From NCBI GenBank assembly GCA_036756705.1, contig DAIOKN010000009.1, positions 1 through 64,000 of the forward strand: a DNA stretch of 64,000 nucleotides. Direction: 5' to 3'. This stretch comes from Caproicibacter sp002399225 (GTDB lineage Bacteria > Bacillota > Clostridia > Oscillospirales > Acutalibacteraceae). Made by a program: the position numbers and the translations under genes. Under the pieces are notes generated by a model. The model ran no database searches. It was not told the origin of the DNA and saw only the letters and a list, made by a program, of their open reading frames with translations. How positions within the stretch are numbered: the first letter of the stretch is position 1; the number at the start of each line of letters is the position of its first letter. Of this stretch, positions 9,320 through 16,609 are shown one piece after another.

Positions 9320-9352
9320 TCCCGCGATTTTCGCGGGATTTTTTATTTTTTC
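9320..9352 (+). terminator. Riboswitch terminator between the two FMN aptamers
   Basis: Perfect 8-bp stem TCCCGCGA/TCGCGGGA (9320-9327, 9331-9338) with a TTT loop, followed by TTTTTTATTTTTT. It is the natural expression platform of the first aptamer. Its 5' arm repeats the CCCGCGA heptamer found in both aptamer cores (9225-9231 and 9468-9474). Confidence 0.88.
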
Positions 9353-9413
9353 GTTGATTTTTGCAGAACGGGGTCGATGGTTACGCTTTGTGCTGCAAAT
9401 CAAAATAAATTGG

Positions 9414-9535
9414 TTTCAGGGCGGAGTGAAAATCTCCACCGGCGGTAAAACGGCGAAAGCCGGCAAGCCCGCGAGCGGCAGGTCAGCCGCAGATTTCGGT
9501 TTGATTCCGGAGCCGACGGTACAGTCCGGATGAAA
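9414..9535 (+). ncRNA. FMN riboswitch, second aptamer
   Basis: A second complete RFN element: GGGCGGAGTGAAAATCTCC, ACCGGCGGTAA, CCCGCGAGC (9466-9476), a longer P4 arm GCGGC/GCCGC, GCAGATTTCGG...CCGGAGCCGAC and AGTCCGGATGAAAG. Helices differ from copy one by paired changes (GGGG/CCCC to GGAG/CTCC in P2, TTTTGG/CCAAA to TTTCGG/CCGGA in P5). No terminator follows; the Shine-Dalgarno AAGGAG (9540-9545) and the start at 9551 lie directly after it, so this copy probably acts on translation initiation, although no obvious sequestering arm is visible. Confidence 0.93.
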
Positions 9536-9550
9536 GAAAAAGGAGCAAGA

Positions 9551-10186
9551 ATGACAAATAATTATGAAAAAGTAAAGAAACGCCAGGGGTTGAAACTGGA
9601 TGCCAGAAACATTGCACAGATTGGTGTTTTGTCCGGAATCGCTTTCCTGTTGAAAATGCTTGAGTTTCCGGTTTGGTTCGCCCCTGCATTTTATCGGCTT
9701 GATTTCAGCGAGCTGACGGTCCTGATTGGCGGATTTGCATTGGGTCCTGTGGCCGGGATCCTGATTGAACTGATTAAAGAGCTTTTATACCTGATCATCC
9801 ATGGCAGCACGACGGCCGGTGTTGGAGAGCTTGCAAGTTTTGTCATAAACTGTTCGATGGTAATTTCCAGCGCGGTGATTTACAAATGGCATAAAACTCG
9901 GCGCACTGCAATTATCAGCCTTGCGGCTGGAACTCTGGCACTGATCGTCATCGGGTGCCTGATGAATGCCTATGTGCTGCTTCCCCTTTATGCTGCAGCC
10001 TATCATATGCCAATGAGTGCATTGATCAGCATGGGCTCTGCGGTCAATCCGTCCATTACGAATCTTCAGACCTTTATTGTGCTGGCGGTCGCTCCGTTCA
10101 ACCTGTTCAAAGGAGTGACGGTTTCCTGCCTGACGATGCTGCTTTATAAAAGAGTCAGCCCTATCCTGCACCGCATGGCCGGGTAA
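9551..10186 (+). CDS. ribU: Riboflavin ECF transporter S component (RibU-like)
   Basis: Substrate-binding membrane subunit of an energy-coupling-factor transporter, 211 residues with about six hydrophobic segments. The N-terminal signature IAQIGVLSGIAFLLKMLEFP and the following LDFSELTVLIGGFALGP match the RibU/ECF S-component family. Riboflavin specificity is inferred from the two FMN riboswitches that make up its leader; the shared EcfA/A'/T module must be encoded elsewhere. The ATG at 9551 is chosen for its AAGGAG five bases upstream. The in-frame ATG at 9530 is the conserved GGATGA of the aptamer and has no Shine-Dalgarno. Confidence 0.88.
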   Translation: MTNNYEKVKKRQGLKLDARNIAQIGVLSGIAFLLKMLEFPVWFAPAFYRLDFSELTVLIGGFALGPVAGILIELIKELLYLIIHGSTTAGVGELASFVINCSMVISSAVIYKWHKTRRTAIISLAAGTLALIVIGCLMNAYVLLPLYAAAYHMPMSALISMGSAVNPSITNLQTFIVLAVAPFNLFKGVTVSCLTMLLYKRVSPILHRMAG

Positions 10187-10210
10187 AATGGAAGAAAAAA
10201 GCAGAGTACT

Positions 10211-10238
10211 TTACAAGTTTCGCAACCCATGTTATAAT
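10211..10238 (+). promoter_or_regulatory. Promoter of the SAM riboswitch-metK unit
   Basis: TTACAA (10211-10216), a 16-nt spacer and a consensus TATAAT (10233-10238) preceded by TG at the extended -10 position. It lies about 15 nt before the SAM-I aptamer region. Confidence 0.75.
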
Positions 10239-10260
10239 ACAAACATAAAAATAAATAGGT

Positions 10261-10360
10261 CCTTATCAAGAGTGACGGAGGGAACAGGCCCTGTGATGTC
10301 CGGCAACCTGCTTTGCGGAAAGTAAGGTGCCAAATCCTGCGGGAGAACCGAAAGATGAGG
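10261..10360 (+). ncRNA. SAM-I riboswitch (S-box leader)
   Basis: S-adenosylmethionine-binding leader. The P1 arms CCTTATC (10261-10267) and GATGAGG (10354-10360) enclose the class-I core: CTTATCAAGAG, GGAGGGA, GGCCCTGTGATGTCCGGCAACC and GGTGCCAAATCC. It sits before metK, which makes the ligand, so SAM binding should favour the terminator at 10372-10404 and give feedback repression. Confidence 0.94.
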
Positions 10361-10371
10361 TGGGCTATTTG

Positions 10372-10404
10372 GCCGTCCGGTTTTCCGGACGGCTTTTTTA
10401 TTTT
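10372..10404 (+). terminator. SAM riboswitch terminator
   Basis: Perfect 9-bp stem GCCGTCCGG/CCGGACGGC (10372-10380, 10385-10393), TTTT loop and a TTTTTTATTTT tract. A second hairpin without T-run, GCCGCC/GGCGGC (10405-10420), separates it from the metK Shine-Dalgarno. Confidence 0.92.
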
Positions 10405-10449
10405 GCCGCCGAACGGCGGCTTAGAATGCAAGGAGGTTCTTAAAAACAT

Positions 10450-11634
10450 ATGGCAAAACACTTTTTTACTTCAGAATCTGTTACAGAAGGACATCCCGAC
10501 AAAATATGCGATCAGATCGCAGATGCCATCCTGGATGCAATTATAGCACAGGATCCGAATGCGCACGTCGCCTGTGAAGTAACGGCAACCACGGGGATCA
10601 TCCACGTTATGGGAGAAATTTCTACCAACTGCTACGTTGATATCGCCGCCATTGCGCGCCAAGTTGTAAAAGAGATCGGCTACGACAGCCCGGAATGTGG
10701 CTTTGACGGAAACACCTGCGGCGTTTTAACTTCGATTGACGTACAGTCGCCCGACATTGCGATGGGAGTCAATCGCTCCCTCGAGGCAAAGAATGGCGCG
10801 GCAGATGAGGACGATCTGATTGGAGCCGGGGATCAGGGGATCATGTTTGGCTATGCCTGCGATGAGACGCCGGAGCTGATGCCGCTGCCGATTTCACTGG
10901 CGCACAAGCTTTCTAAGCGGTTGAGCGACGTTCGAAAGACAAAACTTATCCCTTACCTCAGGCCGGACGGTAAAACGCAGGTCACGGTGGAATACGAGGG
11001 GGATCGCCCGGTCCGCGTAGACACAGTTGTAGTTTCAGCTCAACACAGCGCAGAGGCAAAACTGGAGCAGATTCGGAGCGATATTCTGGCACATGTCATC
11101 CATGCTGCTATCCCTGAAAAATGGCTGGATGAAAAGACAAAATACTATGTCAATCCGACTGGACGGTTTGTCATCGGCGGGCCCGTCGGAGACAGTGGAT
11201 TAACCGGAAGGAAGATCATCGCAGACACCTATGGCGGTTATGCGCGCCATGGCGGCGGAGCTTTCTCCGGAAAGGATCCGACGAAAGTGGATCGTTCTGC
11301 CTCCTACGCGGCGCGCTATGTAGCAAAGAACATTGTGGCAGCCGGGATTGCCAGAAAATGCGAAGTGCAGCTTGCCTACGCGATCGGTGTGGCAAGACCG
11401 GTTTCCATCCGCGTCGACACGTTTGGGACCTCAAACTTCTCTGACGAAGAGCTTGCCGGCGTTGTGGGGAAGGTCTTTGACCTGAGACCCGGTGCCATTA
11501 TCCGTAGCCTTGACCTTCGTCGCCCGATTTACCGTTCGGTTTCCAATTACGGTCATATGGGCCGGGAAGACCTTGGCGTTTCCTGGGAAAAGCGGGACCG
11601 CGTCGGTGCCCTGCGGGCTGCTCTGAAAAAATAA
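10450..11634 (+). CDS. metK: S-adenosylmethionine synthetase
   Basis: Makes S-adenosylmethionine from methionine and ATP. The 394-residue enzyme starts FFTSESVTEGHPDK, and has GAGDQGIMFGYA near residue 118 and the P-loop-like signature GGGAFSGKDPTKVDRSAAY-type segment (here ending RSASYAARY) near residue 270. The AGGAGG Shine-Dalgarno at 10431-10436 lies 13 nt from the ATG, longer than usual; no nearer in-frame start exists. The S-box leader provides feedback control by the product. It appears to be monocistronic or followed only by the small membrane protein downstream. Confidence 0.97.
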   Translation: MAKHFFTSESVTEGHPDKICDQIADAILDAIIAQDPNAHVACEVTATTGIIHVMGEISTNCYVDIAAIARQVVKEIGYDSPECGFDGNTCGVLTSIDVQSPDIAMGVNRSLEAKNGAADEDDLIGAGDQGIMFGYACDETPELMPLPISLAHKLSKRLSDVRKTKLIPYLRPDGKTQVTVEYEGDRPVRVDTVVVSAQHSAEAKLEQIRSDILAHVIHAAIPEKWLDEKTKYYVNPTGRFVIGGPVGDSGLTGRKIIADTYGGYARHGGGAFSGKDPTKVDRSASYAARYVAKNIVAAGIARKCEVQLAYAIGVARPVSIRVDTFGTSNFSDEELAGVVGKVFDLRPGAIIRSLDLRRPIYRSVSNYGHMGREDLGVSWEKRDRVGALRAALKK

Positions 11635-11684
11635 TCCAATCAAAATTCCGCCTTGGCACATAGAATGTGCTGGGGTGATTTTTT

Positions 11685-12020
11685 ATGTTGAACCTCATCG
11701 CAAAAGTCGTCTTTGCTCTCTTTGCAGTTTTGGGTCTGGTGGAAATGTTTCGCCGGTTCCTCTTCTGGCTCCTGAGGACGAAAAACCCGGGAAAATTTTA
11801 TCTGATTGTTTCTATCCGCGGCCATGAAGAAGAAGCAGAACTAATTTTAAGAAGTGCATGCGAACGGCTTAAGTGGCTCCCAGACCGTCACGCGGAAATG
11901 ATTCTGGTGGATTCCGGAATGGATCAGGAAACCAGAAAAATCTGTGAAATGGCATGCTGCGATCTGCCTGAAATCCACTTTTGCCGCCCGGATGAAATGA
12001 ATTGGCTTCTCAGCCAATAA
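11685..12020 (+). CDS. Small membrane-anchored protein of unknown function
   Basis: A 111-residue protein that I cannot assign to a family. Residues 3-32 form one hydrophobic segment with a basic end (LRTKNP), so the rest, about 75 residues, is probably cytoplasmic or surface-exposed. The soluble part begins KFYLIVSIRGHEEEAELILRS and contains two adjacent Cys (MACCDLP). The ATG has a strong GGGGTGAT Shine-Dalgarno five bases upstream (11672-11679). A GCACAT/ATGTGC inverted repeat at 11656-11670 lies just before it and includes CATAGAAT, which resembles a sporulation-sigma -10 box. recD2 has its own promoter downstream. Confidence 0.7.
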   Translation: MLNLIAKVVFALFAVLGLVEMFRRFLFWLLRTKNPGKFYLIVSIRGHEEEAELILRSACERLKWLPDRHAEMILVDSGMDQETRKICEMACCDLPEIHFCRPDEMNWLLSQ

Positions 12021-12021
12021 T

Positions 12022-12050
12022 TTGCAAATACATATCGGATCGATTATACT
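12022..12050 (+). promoter_or_regulatory. Promoter of recD2-comF
   Basis: TTGCAA (12022-12027), 17 nt, TATACT (12045-12050), located in the 66-nt gap before recD2. Confidence 0.65.
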
Positions 12051-12086
12051 AAAAAGCAGATTATATGGAAACAAGAGGGAAGTTGC

Positions 12087-14303
12087 ATGGCGGAAACAAA
12101 GCTTCTGGAAACGACCGGGACGGTAGAGCAGATCATTTTTCGGAACGAGAAGAACGGATATGCGGTGATCGAGCTCAACAATGGGGAAGAGCTGATCACT
12201 GCAGTAGGAAACCTTCCGTTTGTCGACGTCGGCGAAGAACTGCACCTGGTTGGGAACTGGGTCACCAACCAGACTTATGGAGAACAGTTTCAGGTGGAAG
12301 CTTTTGAACGCTCCAGGCCGGCAAACGAGGCGGCCATGCTGAAATATCTGTCTTCCGGCGCCGTGAAGGGGGTTGGCCCTGCAACAGCGCAAAAAATCGT
12401 GAAACTGTTTGGTAAAAGCTCACTGGATGTCATGGAAAACGAGCCGGAAAGGCTGTGTGCCATACGCGGTGTCACAAAGGCCAAGGCAGAAAAGATCAGT
12501 GAAGAGATGAAAAGGCTGGGTGGTATTCGGGAAATGATGGTACAGCTCGGCGGATATGGGATTTCTCCGGAAGAGGCGGTGCGCGTCTGGAAATGTTTCG
12601 GCACACAGTCCGTCGACCGGGTCAAAGAAAATCCCTATTGCATTTGCGAGGGCGAAACAAACATCAGTTTTGATCGGGCGGATCAGATTGCAGCTTCGCT
12701 TGAGCGCCCTCAGGACGACCTCTGCCGGGTGCGCGCCGGAATTCTTCATGTGATTCGGCATAATCTTGGCAACGGCCATACCTGCCTTCCTGCGGACAAG
12801 CTGACTGCAACGGCTGCACGGCTTTTGGGAGTGGACCGGGAACTGACCCATGATGTGCTGGAAGACCTGAAAGCGGATACTTCAGTGGTTTCCTGCGTCT
12901 TCAAAGACCGGGAATTCATTTTTCTGCCCGAACTTTACCGCTCTGAGCTTTATTCGGAGGAGCGTGTGAAAATGCTGCTGCGCTTTCCTGCTCCGCCCAT
13001 TTCTGGAATTGACAACAAGATCAAAGAAGTTGAAAAAGAGCTTGGGATCCAGTATGCGGAAGGGCAGAAGCAGGCCGTGCGGGAGGCTCTGTCCAAAGGA
13101 ATTCTCATCCTGACAGGCGGTCCCGGCACTGGAAAAACCACAACGCTGAACGTGATCATCCGCTTGCTGGAATGCAGCGGAGAAAAAGTTCTGCTGGCAG
13201 CGCCGACCGGAAGAGCCGCTAAACGGATGTCGGAGCTGACAGGGCGCGAAGCAAAAACGATCCACCGTCTGCTCCAAGTGGAATGGGATGAAAACGATCA
13301 TCCGGTCTTTGCAAAAAACGAAAAAAACCTTTTGGAATGTGATGCTTTGGTTATCGATGAGCTGTCGATGGTCGACACCTCTTTATTTGAAGCACTGCTG
13401 CGGGCTCTGCCACTGGGGCGAAGGATGATTTTGGTTGGCGACAGCGACCAGCTTCCTTCCGTTGGGCCAGGAAATGTTCTGGGAGACCTGATTGCCTCCG
13501 GTCTTTTGCCGGTCGTGCGGCTTCGGCAGGTGTTCCGCCAATCCATGCAGAGTTTGATTGTTCGCAACGCCCACCGGATTGTGGCAGGAGAAATGCCGGA
13601 TTTAAAAGCCAGAAGCGGAGATTTTTTCTTTTTGCCCTGCGACAGTCCGGCAGCAATCAGCGCGACGATTGTGGACCTGTGCAACAGGCGCCTGCCCGCA
13701 AGCTACGGGTTTTCCGCGATGACCGACATTCAGGTTTTGTCACCGTCGAGGAAAGGCGAACTTGGGACGCAGGAACTCAATAAAAAGCTGCAGCAGACAC
13801 TCAATCCTCCGGACAGCCGGAAAAAGGAACTCCGCGTGCATGGTTTCCTGTTCCGCGAAGGCGATAAAGTCATGCAGATCCGCAACGACTACAACCTGCC
13901 GTGGACCCGTTCGGATGGTTCCGTGGGGGAAGGCGTGTTTAACGGAGATCTCGGCGTAATTTTGGAAATTGACCGCCGTGCTTCCGTGATTTCGGTTCGG
14001 ATGGACGAACGGGTGGTAACTTATGAAGCGGAGACTGTGGCGGAGTTGGAGCTTGCCTATGCGATGACAGTTCATAAAAGCCAGGGGAATGAATTCCCCG
14101 CCGTTGTCATTCCTATGTTCCGCGGCGCACCGCAACTGGCTTACCGCAATTTGCTTTACACCGCCGTCACCCGTGCCAAATCTTTGCTGATTCTTGTCGG
14201 TACGCCGGAAACCGTTCGTACGATGGTAAATAATAACCGTAAAACGAAACGATATACAGGTTTTTATTATCTGTTGATCGGGGGCCAGGAGAATGAGTCT
14301 TAA
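12087..14303 (+). CDS. recD2: RecD-like (RecD2) ATP-dependent DNA helicase
   Basis: SF1B 5'-3' DNA helicase of the RecD2 type found in bacteria that use AddAB rather than RecBCD. The 738-residue protein has an N-terminal OB-like region (GTVEQIIFRNEKNGYAVIEL), a helix-hairpin-helix section near residues 90-170, the Walker A box GGPGTGKT at 344-351, Walker B-type VIDELSMVD, the GDSDQLPSVGPG motif III and the late AMTVHKSQGNEFP motif. The length fits RecD2, not short RecD. GAGGGAAG precedes the ATG. The last 11 nt overlap comF, which suggests a coupled pair for DNA repair and uptake. Confidence 0.95.
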   Translation: MAETKLLETTGTVEQIIFRNEKNGYAVIELNNGEELITAVGNLPFVDVGEELHLVGNWVTNQTYGEQFQVEAFERSRPANEAAMLKYLSSGAVKGVGPATAQKIVKLFGKSSLDVMENEPERLCAIRGVTKAKAEKISEEMKRLGGIREMMVQLGGYGISPEEAVRVWKCFGTQSVDRVKENPYCICEGETNISFDRADQIAASLERPQDDLCRVRAGILHVIRHNLGNGHTCLPADKLTATAARLLGVDRELTHDVLEDLKADTSVVSCVFKDREFIFLPELYRSELYSEERVKMLLRFPAPPISGIDNKIKEVEKELGIQYAEGQKQAVREALSKGILILTGGPGTGKTTTLNVIIRLLECSGEKVLLAAPTGRAAKRMSELTGREAKTIHRLLQVEWDENDHPVFAKNEKNLLECDALVIDELSMVDTSLFEALLRALPLGRRMILVGDSDQLPSVGPGNVLGDLIASGLLPVVRLRQVFRQSMQSLIVRNAHRIVAGEMPDLKARSGDFFFLPCDSPAAISATIVDLCNRRLPASYGFSAMTDIQVLSPSRKGELGTQELNKKLQQTLNPPDSRKKELRVHGFLFREGDKVMQIRNDYNLPWTRSDGSVGEGVFNGDLGVILEIDRRASVISVRMDERVVTYEAETVAELELAYAMTVHKSQGNEFPAVVIPMFRGAPQLAYRNLLYTAVTRAKSLLILVGTPETVRTMVNNNRKTKRYTGFYYLLIGGQENES

Positions 14304-14961
14304 AAAAATTTTGCTGTTCTGCCTGGAACTGCTTTTTCCTCCCCGCTGTGTTTTCTGTGGCAGGGTGATTGCCCCTGGGACAAAAATCTGCCGGGCCTGT
14401 GCTGAAACGATCACACCGGTCAACACATTCCGCTGCATGAATCTTCCCGGCACAGGACAGAATATTCCATGTGGCATTTTGTATCCCTATGAAGGTCCGA
14501 TACGCGATTCCATCATCCGGTTTAAATTTTATGGAGAAAAAGAAAATTCTGATTTTTACGCAGAGCAACTCGCCAAGCTGATTCAAAGCCATGCTCCCGT
14601 ACCGGATCTGGTGACGGCCGTTCCGATCTCTTCCCAACGAAAAAAAAAGAGGGGCTATAATCAGTCAGAGCTGATTGCCAGAAAAACAGCCGAGACGCTG
14701 GGCCTGCCTTACGCGGAATGTCTGAAGAAAATCCACGACAATCGGGAACAGCATCTGCTGCCGCGTTCGGAGCGGATCAGAAACGTGCGGGGAGTTTACC
14801 GTGCTGTTGAAGAAGAGGCCAAGGGCAAAAAAATTTTGCTGATCGACGACATCATCACCACCGGCTCCACACTTTGCGAGTGCTGCCGGGAATTGCTCCG
14901 GGGAGGTGCCAAAACGGTTGTCTGCGCCGCCGTTGCTCAGGTCGACAAAACAACCTGTTGA
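14293..14961 (+). CDS. comF: ComF-family phosphoribosyltransferase-like protein
   Basis: ComFC/ComF-type protein, 222 residues. In competent bacteria this family helps single-stranded DNA enter the cytoplasm; its exact reaction is unsettled. A zinc ribbon is formed by C19, C22, C33 and C36 (CVFC, CRAC), and the type I phosphoribosyltransferase PRPP loop LIDDIITTGST lies at residues 183-193. The gene overlaps recD2 by 11 nt. No comFA helicase is seen next to it, and the rest of the DNA-uptake machinery is not in this window, so competence should not be assumed. Confidence 0.9.
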   Translation: MSLKKILLFCLELLFPPRCVFCGRVIAPGTKICRACAETITPVNTFRCMNLPGTGQNIPCGILYPYEGPIRDSIIRFKFYGEKENSDFYAEQLAKLIQSHAPVPDLVTAVPISSQRKKKRGYNQSELIARKTAETLGLPYAECLKKIHDNREQHLLPRSERIRNVRGVYRAVEEEAKGKKILLIDDIITTGSTLCECCRELLRGGAKTVVCAAVAQVDKTTC

Positions 14962-14986
14962 AATCGGATAGGTTTTATTTTATAAT
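14958..14986 (+). promoter_or_regulatory. Promoter of mreB-like gene
   Basis: TTGAAA (14958-14963), 17 nt, TATAAT (14981-14986). The -35 overlaps the comF stop codon. Confidence 0.7.
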
Positions 14987-15050
14987 AGGCACGTGAATTT
15001 AAGTCCGTGTTCATTTTGAACGCGTTTTTAATAAGAATGGATGTGATTTT

Positions 15051-16076
15051 TTGGCGGGAACCGATTTGGCAATTGATCTTGGAACCTCCATGACAAAAGT
15101 ATATCTTGATGGCAAAGGAATCGTCCTGAATGAGCCGTCCGTCGTGGCGGTGAACGTTGAGACCGAGGAAGTGGTTGCAACAGGGAGCGAGGCTTATTCC
15201 ATGATCGGCCGGACTTCCGATAAAATAAAAGTCTGTCTGCCTTTGGAAGGCGGCGTAATCTCTGACTTTGACCTTGCCCAGTACATGATTGGAGCCTATT
15301 TGAAAAAAGTCAGCCAGAACCACGTTGTAATGCCCCGCGTTGTGGTCAGCGTCCCCTGCAAAATCACCGAAGTGGAAAAGCGTGCGGTTGTGGACGCGGT
15401 CAGCGCTTCCGGCGTGAGAAAAATTTGCCTGATTGAAGAGCCTGTGGCAGCGGCGCTGGGGGCGGGAGTCGATATCTCACAGCCGCACGGGACTCTGGTC
15501 GTTGACATCGGCGGCGGCACGACGGATATGGCGGTTCTGTCGCTCAGCGGTATCGCAATTTCCCGCTCCATTAAAATTGCGGGAAATGCGTTCGATGAGG
15601 CGATTATAAAATATATCAAAAAAAAATATAATCTTCTGATCGGGCGCCGTATGGCTGAAAATGCCAAATTGGCCATCGGCTGTGTCTACCCGCAAAAAGA
15701 TGTTTCCACGTTCCGGGTGAAAGGACGCAATGCCATGACGGGTCTGCCACAGTGGGCCGACATTACAAGCGACGAGATTTTAGAAGCGCTGATTGACCAT
15801 GTGATGCAGATTATCCTTGTCATTCAGGAAATGCTGGAGAAAACCCCGCCGGAGCTGATGGGCGATGTTTATTCCGACGGGATGATCCTGACGGGTGGCT
15901 CGGCCCAGTTGTTCGGCTTTGACAGCCTCATCTCCAAAAAGGCAAAAATGCCTGTGCATATTGCGGAAGAACCGCAAAAATGCGTTGCCGCAGGCGCGGG
16001 GAAGGCAACCCGGTTTATTGATGATATAGAAAATAAAGCCTATGGTGTTCTGAATCCGCTGAGCGCTGCCTATTGA
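15051..16076 (+). CDS. mreB: MreB/Mbl-family rod-shape actin homologue
   Basis: Actin-like ATPase that forms membrane-bound filaments and organizes lateral cell-wall synthesis. The 341-residue protein has the phosphate-1 motif DLGTS at 9-13, phosphate-2 DIGGGTTDMAVLS near 150, the GNAFDEAIIKYIKKKYNLLIG segment split by the usual MreB/Mbl spacing, and the adenosine motif LTGGSAQLFG near 280. The start is a TTG with GGATGTGAT upstream, which nearly matches the anti-Shine-Dalgarno. No mreC/mreD genes follow, so this is probably an additional, stand-alone paralogue (Mbl- or MreBH-like) of the main mre locus. Confidence 0.93.
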   Translation: MAGTDLAIDLGTSMTKVYLDGKGIVLNEPSVVAVNVETEEVVATGSEAYSMIGRTSDKIKVCLPLEGGVISDFDLAQYMIGAYLKKVSQNHVVMPRVVVSVPCKITEVEKRAVVDAVSASGVRKICLIEEPVAAALGAGVDISQPHGTLVVDIGGGTTDMAVLSLSGIAISRSIKIAGNAFDEAIIKYIKKKYNLLIGRRMAENAKLAIGCVYPQKDVSTFRVKGRNAMTGLPQWADITSDEILEALIDHVMQIILVIQEMLEKTPPELMGDVYSDGMILTGGSAQLFGFDSLISKKAKMPVHIAEEPQKCVAAGAGKATRFIDDIENKAYGVLNPLSAAY

Positions 16077-16088
16077 CTGCTAAACAAA

Positions 16089-16131
16089 AGCGCCGCTGTT
16101 TGTTTCACAGCGGCGCTGGTTTGTTTTCTAT
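16089..16131. terminator. Bidirectional terminator between mreB and the minus-strand small gene
   Basis: Perfect 11-bp stem AGCGCCGCTGT/ACAGCGGCGCT (16089-16099, 16107-16117) with a 7-nt loop. T-rich sequence follows it on the plus strand and, as TTTTGTTTA, on the minus strand. Confidence 0.85.
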
Positions 16132-16364
16132 TTACTCATCATGTAATTGATAAACATGAGTTCATCCTCTGGATTTTCCACACTTAGTTCTGCGGATGCT
16201 GTCGAATTTTTCGTTTTTTCCAACAGCGTGCGCACTCCGTAAAGTTGACACAGCCTGCTTTTCAGATTCAGTTTGTTTCCATCCTCCGTCACCAGAAAGA
16301 TATTCCCTTTCGATTTTTTCAGCAGTTCCAGCAGTCTGATGACGTCGATATCACATAACTTCAA
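16128..16364 (-). CDS. Small conserved-looking protein of unknown function
   Basis: A 78-residue protein that I do not recognize. It begins LKLCDIDVIRLLELLKKSKGN and carries an alternating hydrophobic/basic segment, with a second half rich in acidic residues (VENPEDELMF). No membrane segment or metal motif is visible. The TTG at 16364 is chosen because AGGTGG (16373-16378) lies 8 nt upstream; the in-frame GTG at 16376 overlaps that site. A good promoter (16412-16440) and a terminator at its 3' end show that it is probably a real monocistronic gene. Confidence 0.7.
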   Translation of the reverse strand: MKLCDIDVIRLLELLKKSKGNIFLVTEDGNKLNLKSRLCQLYGVRTLLEKTKNSTASAELSVENPEDELMFINYMMSK

Positions 16365-16411
16365 ATTTGCTACCACCTGTTTCTCTAGTTTTTTAGGTTA
16401 ATATTAGTTTT

Positions 16412-16440
16412 ATTATACGATGGACCTATCAAAAATACAA
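16412..16440 (-). promoter_or_regulatory. Promoter of the small minus-strand gene
   Basis: On the minus strand: TTGTAT (16440-16435), 17 nt, TATAAT (16417-16412), about 48 nt before the TTG start. Confidence 0.65.
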
Positions 16441-16521
16441 TGTTATTTCTCTTTTTTATAAAATGAGAATCATATGAGTATAGATTTTCTCGATCGGCTT
16501 AGAAAATTTACACAATGTTAA

Positions 16522-16550
16522 TTAAATATTCGTGCAGGGTAGAGTAAAAT
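16522..16550 (+). promoter_or_regulatory. Weak candidate promoter of the DUF5685 operon
   Basis: TTAAAT (16522-16527), 17 nt, TAAAAT (16545-16550) in an AT-rich gap of about 230 nt. The -35 is poor; the gap holds nothing else I can identify. Confidence 0.35.
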
Positions 16551-16609
16551 AAATATAAATTTATAATTGATGCATGGATGCGATTTCAGTTTAATGAAGG
16601 ATGATTTTT

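Noticed and set aside
9353..9413. Separate promoter for the second FMN riboswitch
   Set aside because: TTGATT at 9354 has no -10 at proper distance; TTGCAG/CTGCAA here only forms a weak linker hairpin. One promoter upstream of both is the better reading.
9282..9533. 83-codon open frame covering the inter-riboswitch region
   Set aside because: It runs through the terminator and the second FMN aptamer; the RNA structures explain the sequence.
9530..9550. ATG 9530 as start of ribU
   Set aside because: It is the conserved GGATGA of the aptamer and lacks a Shine-Dalgarno; ATG 9551 has AAGGAG at good distance.
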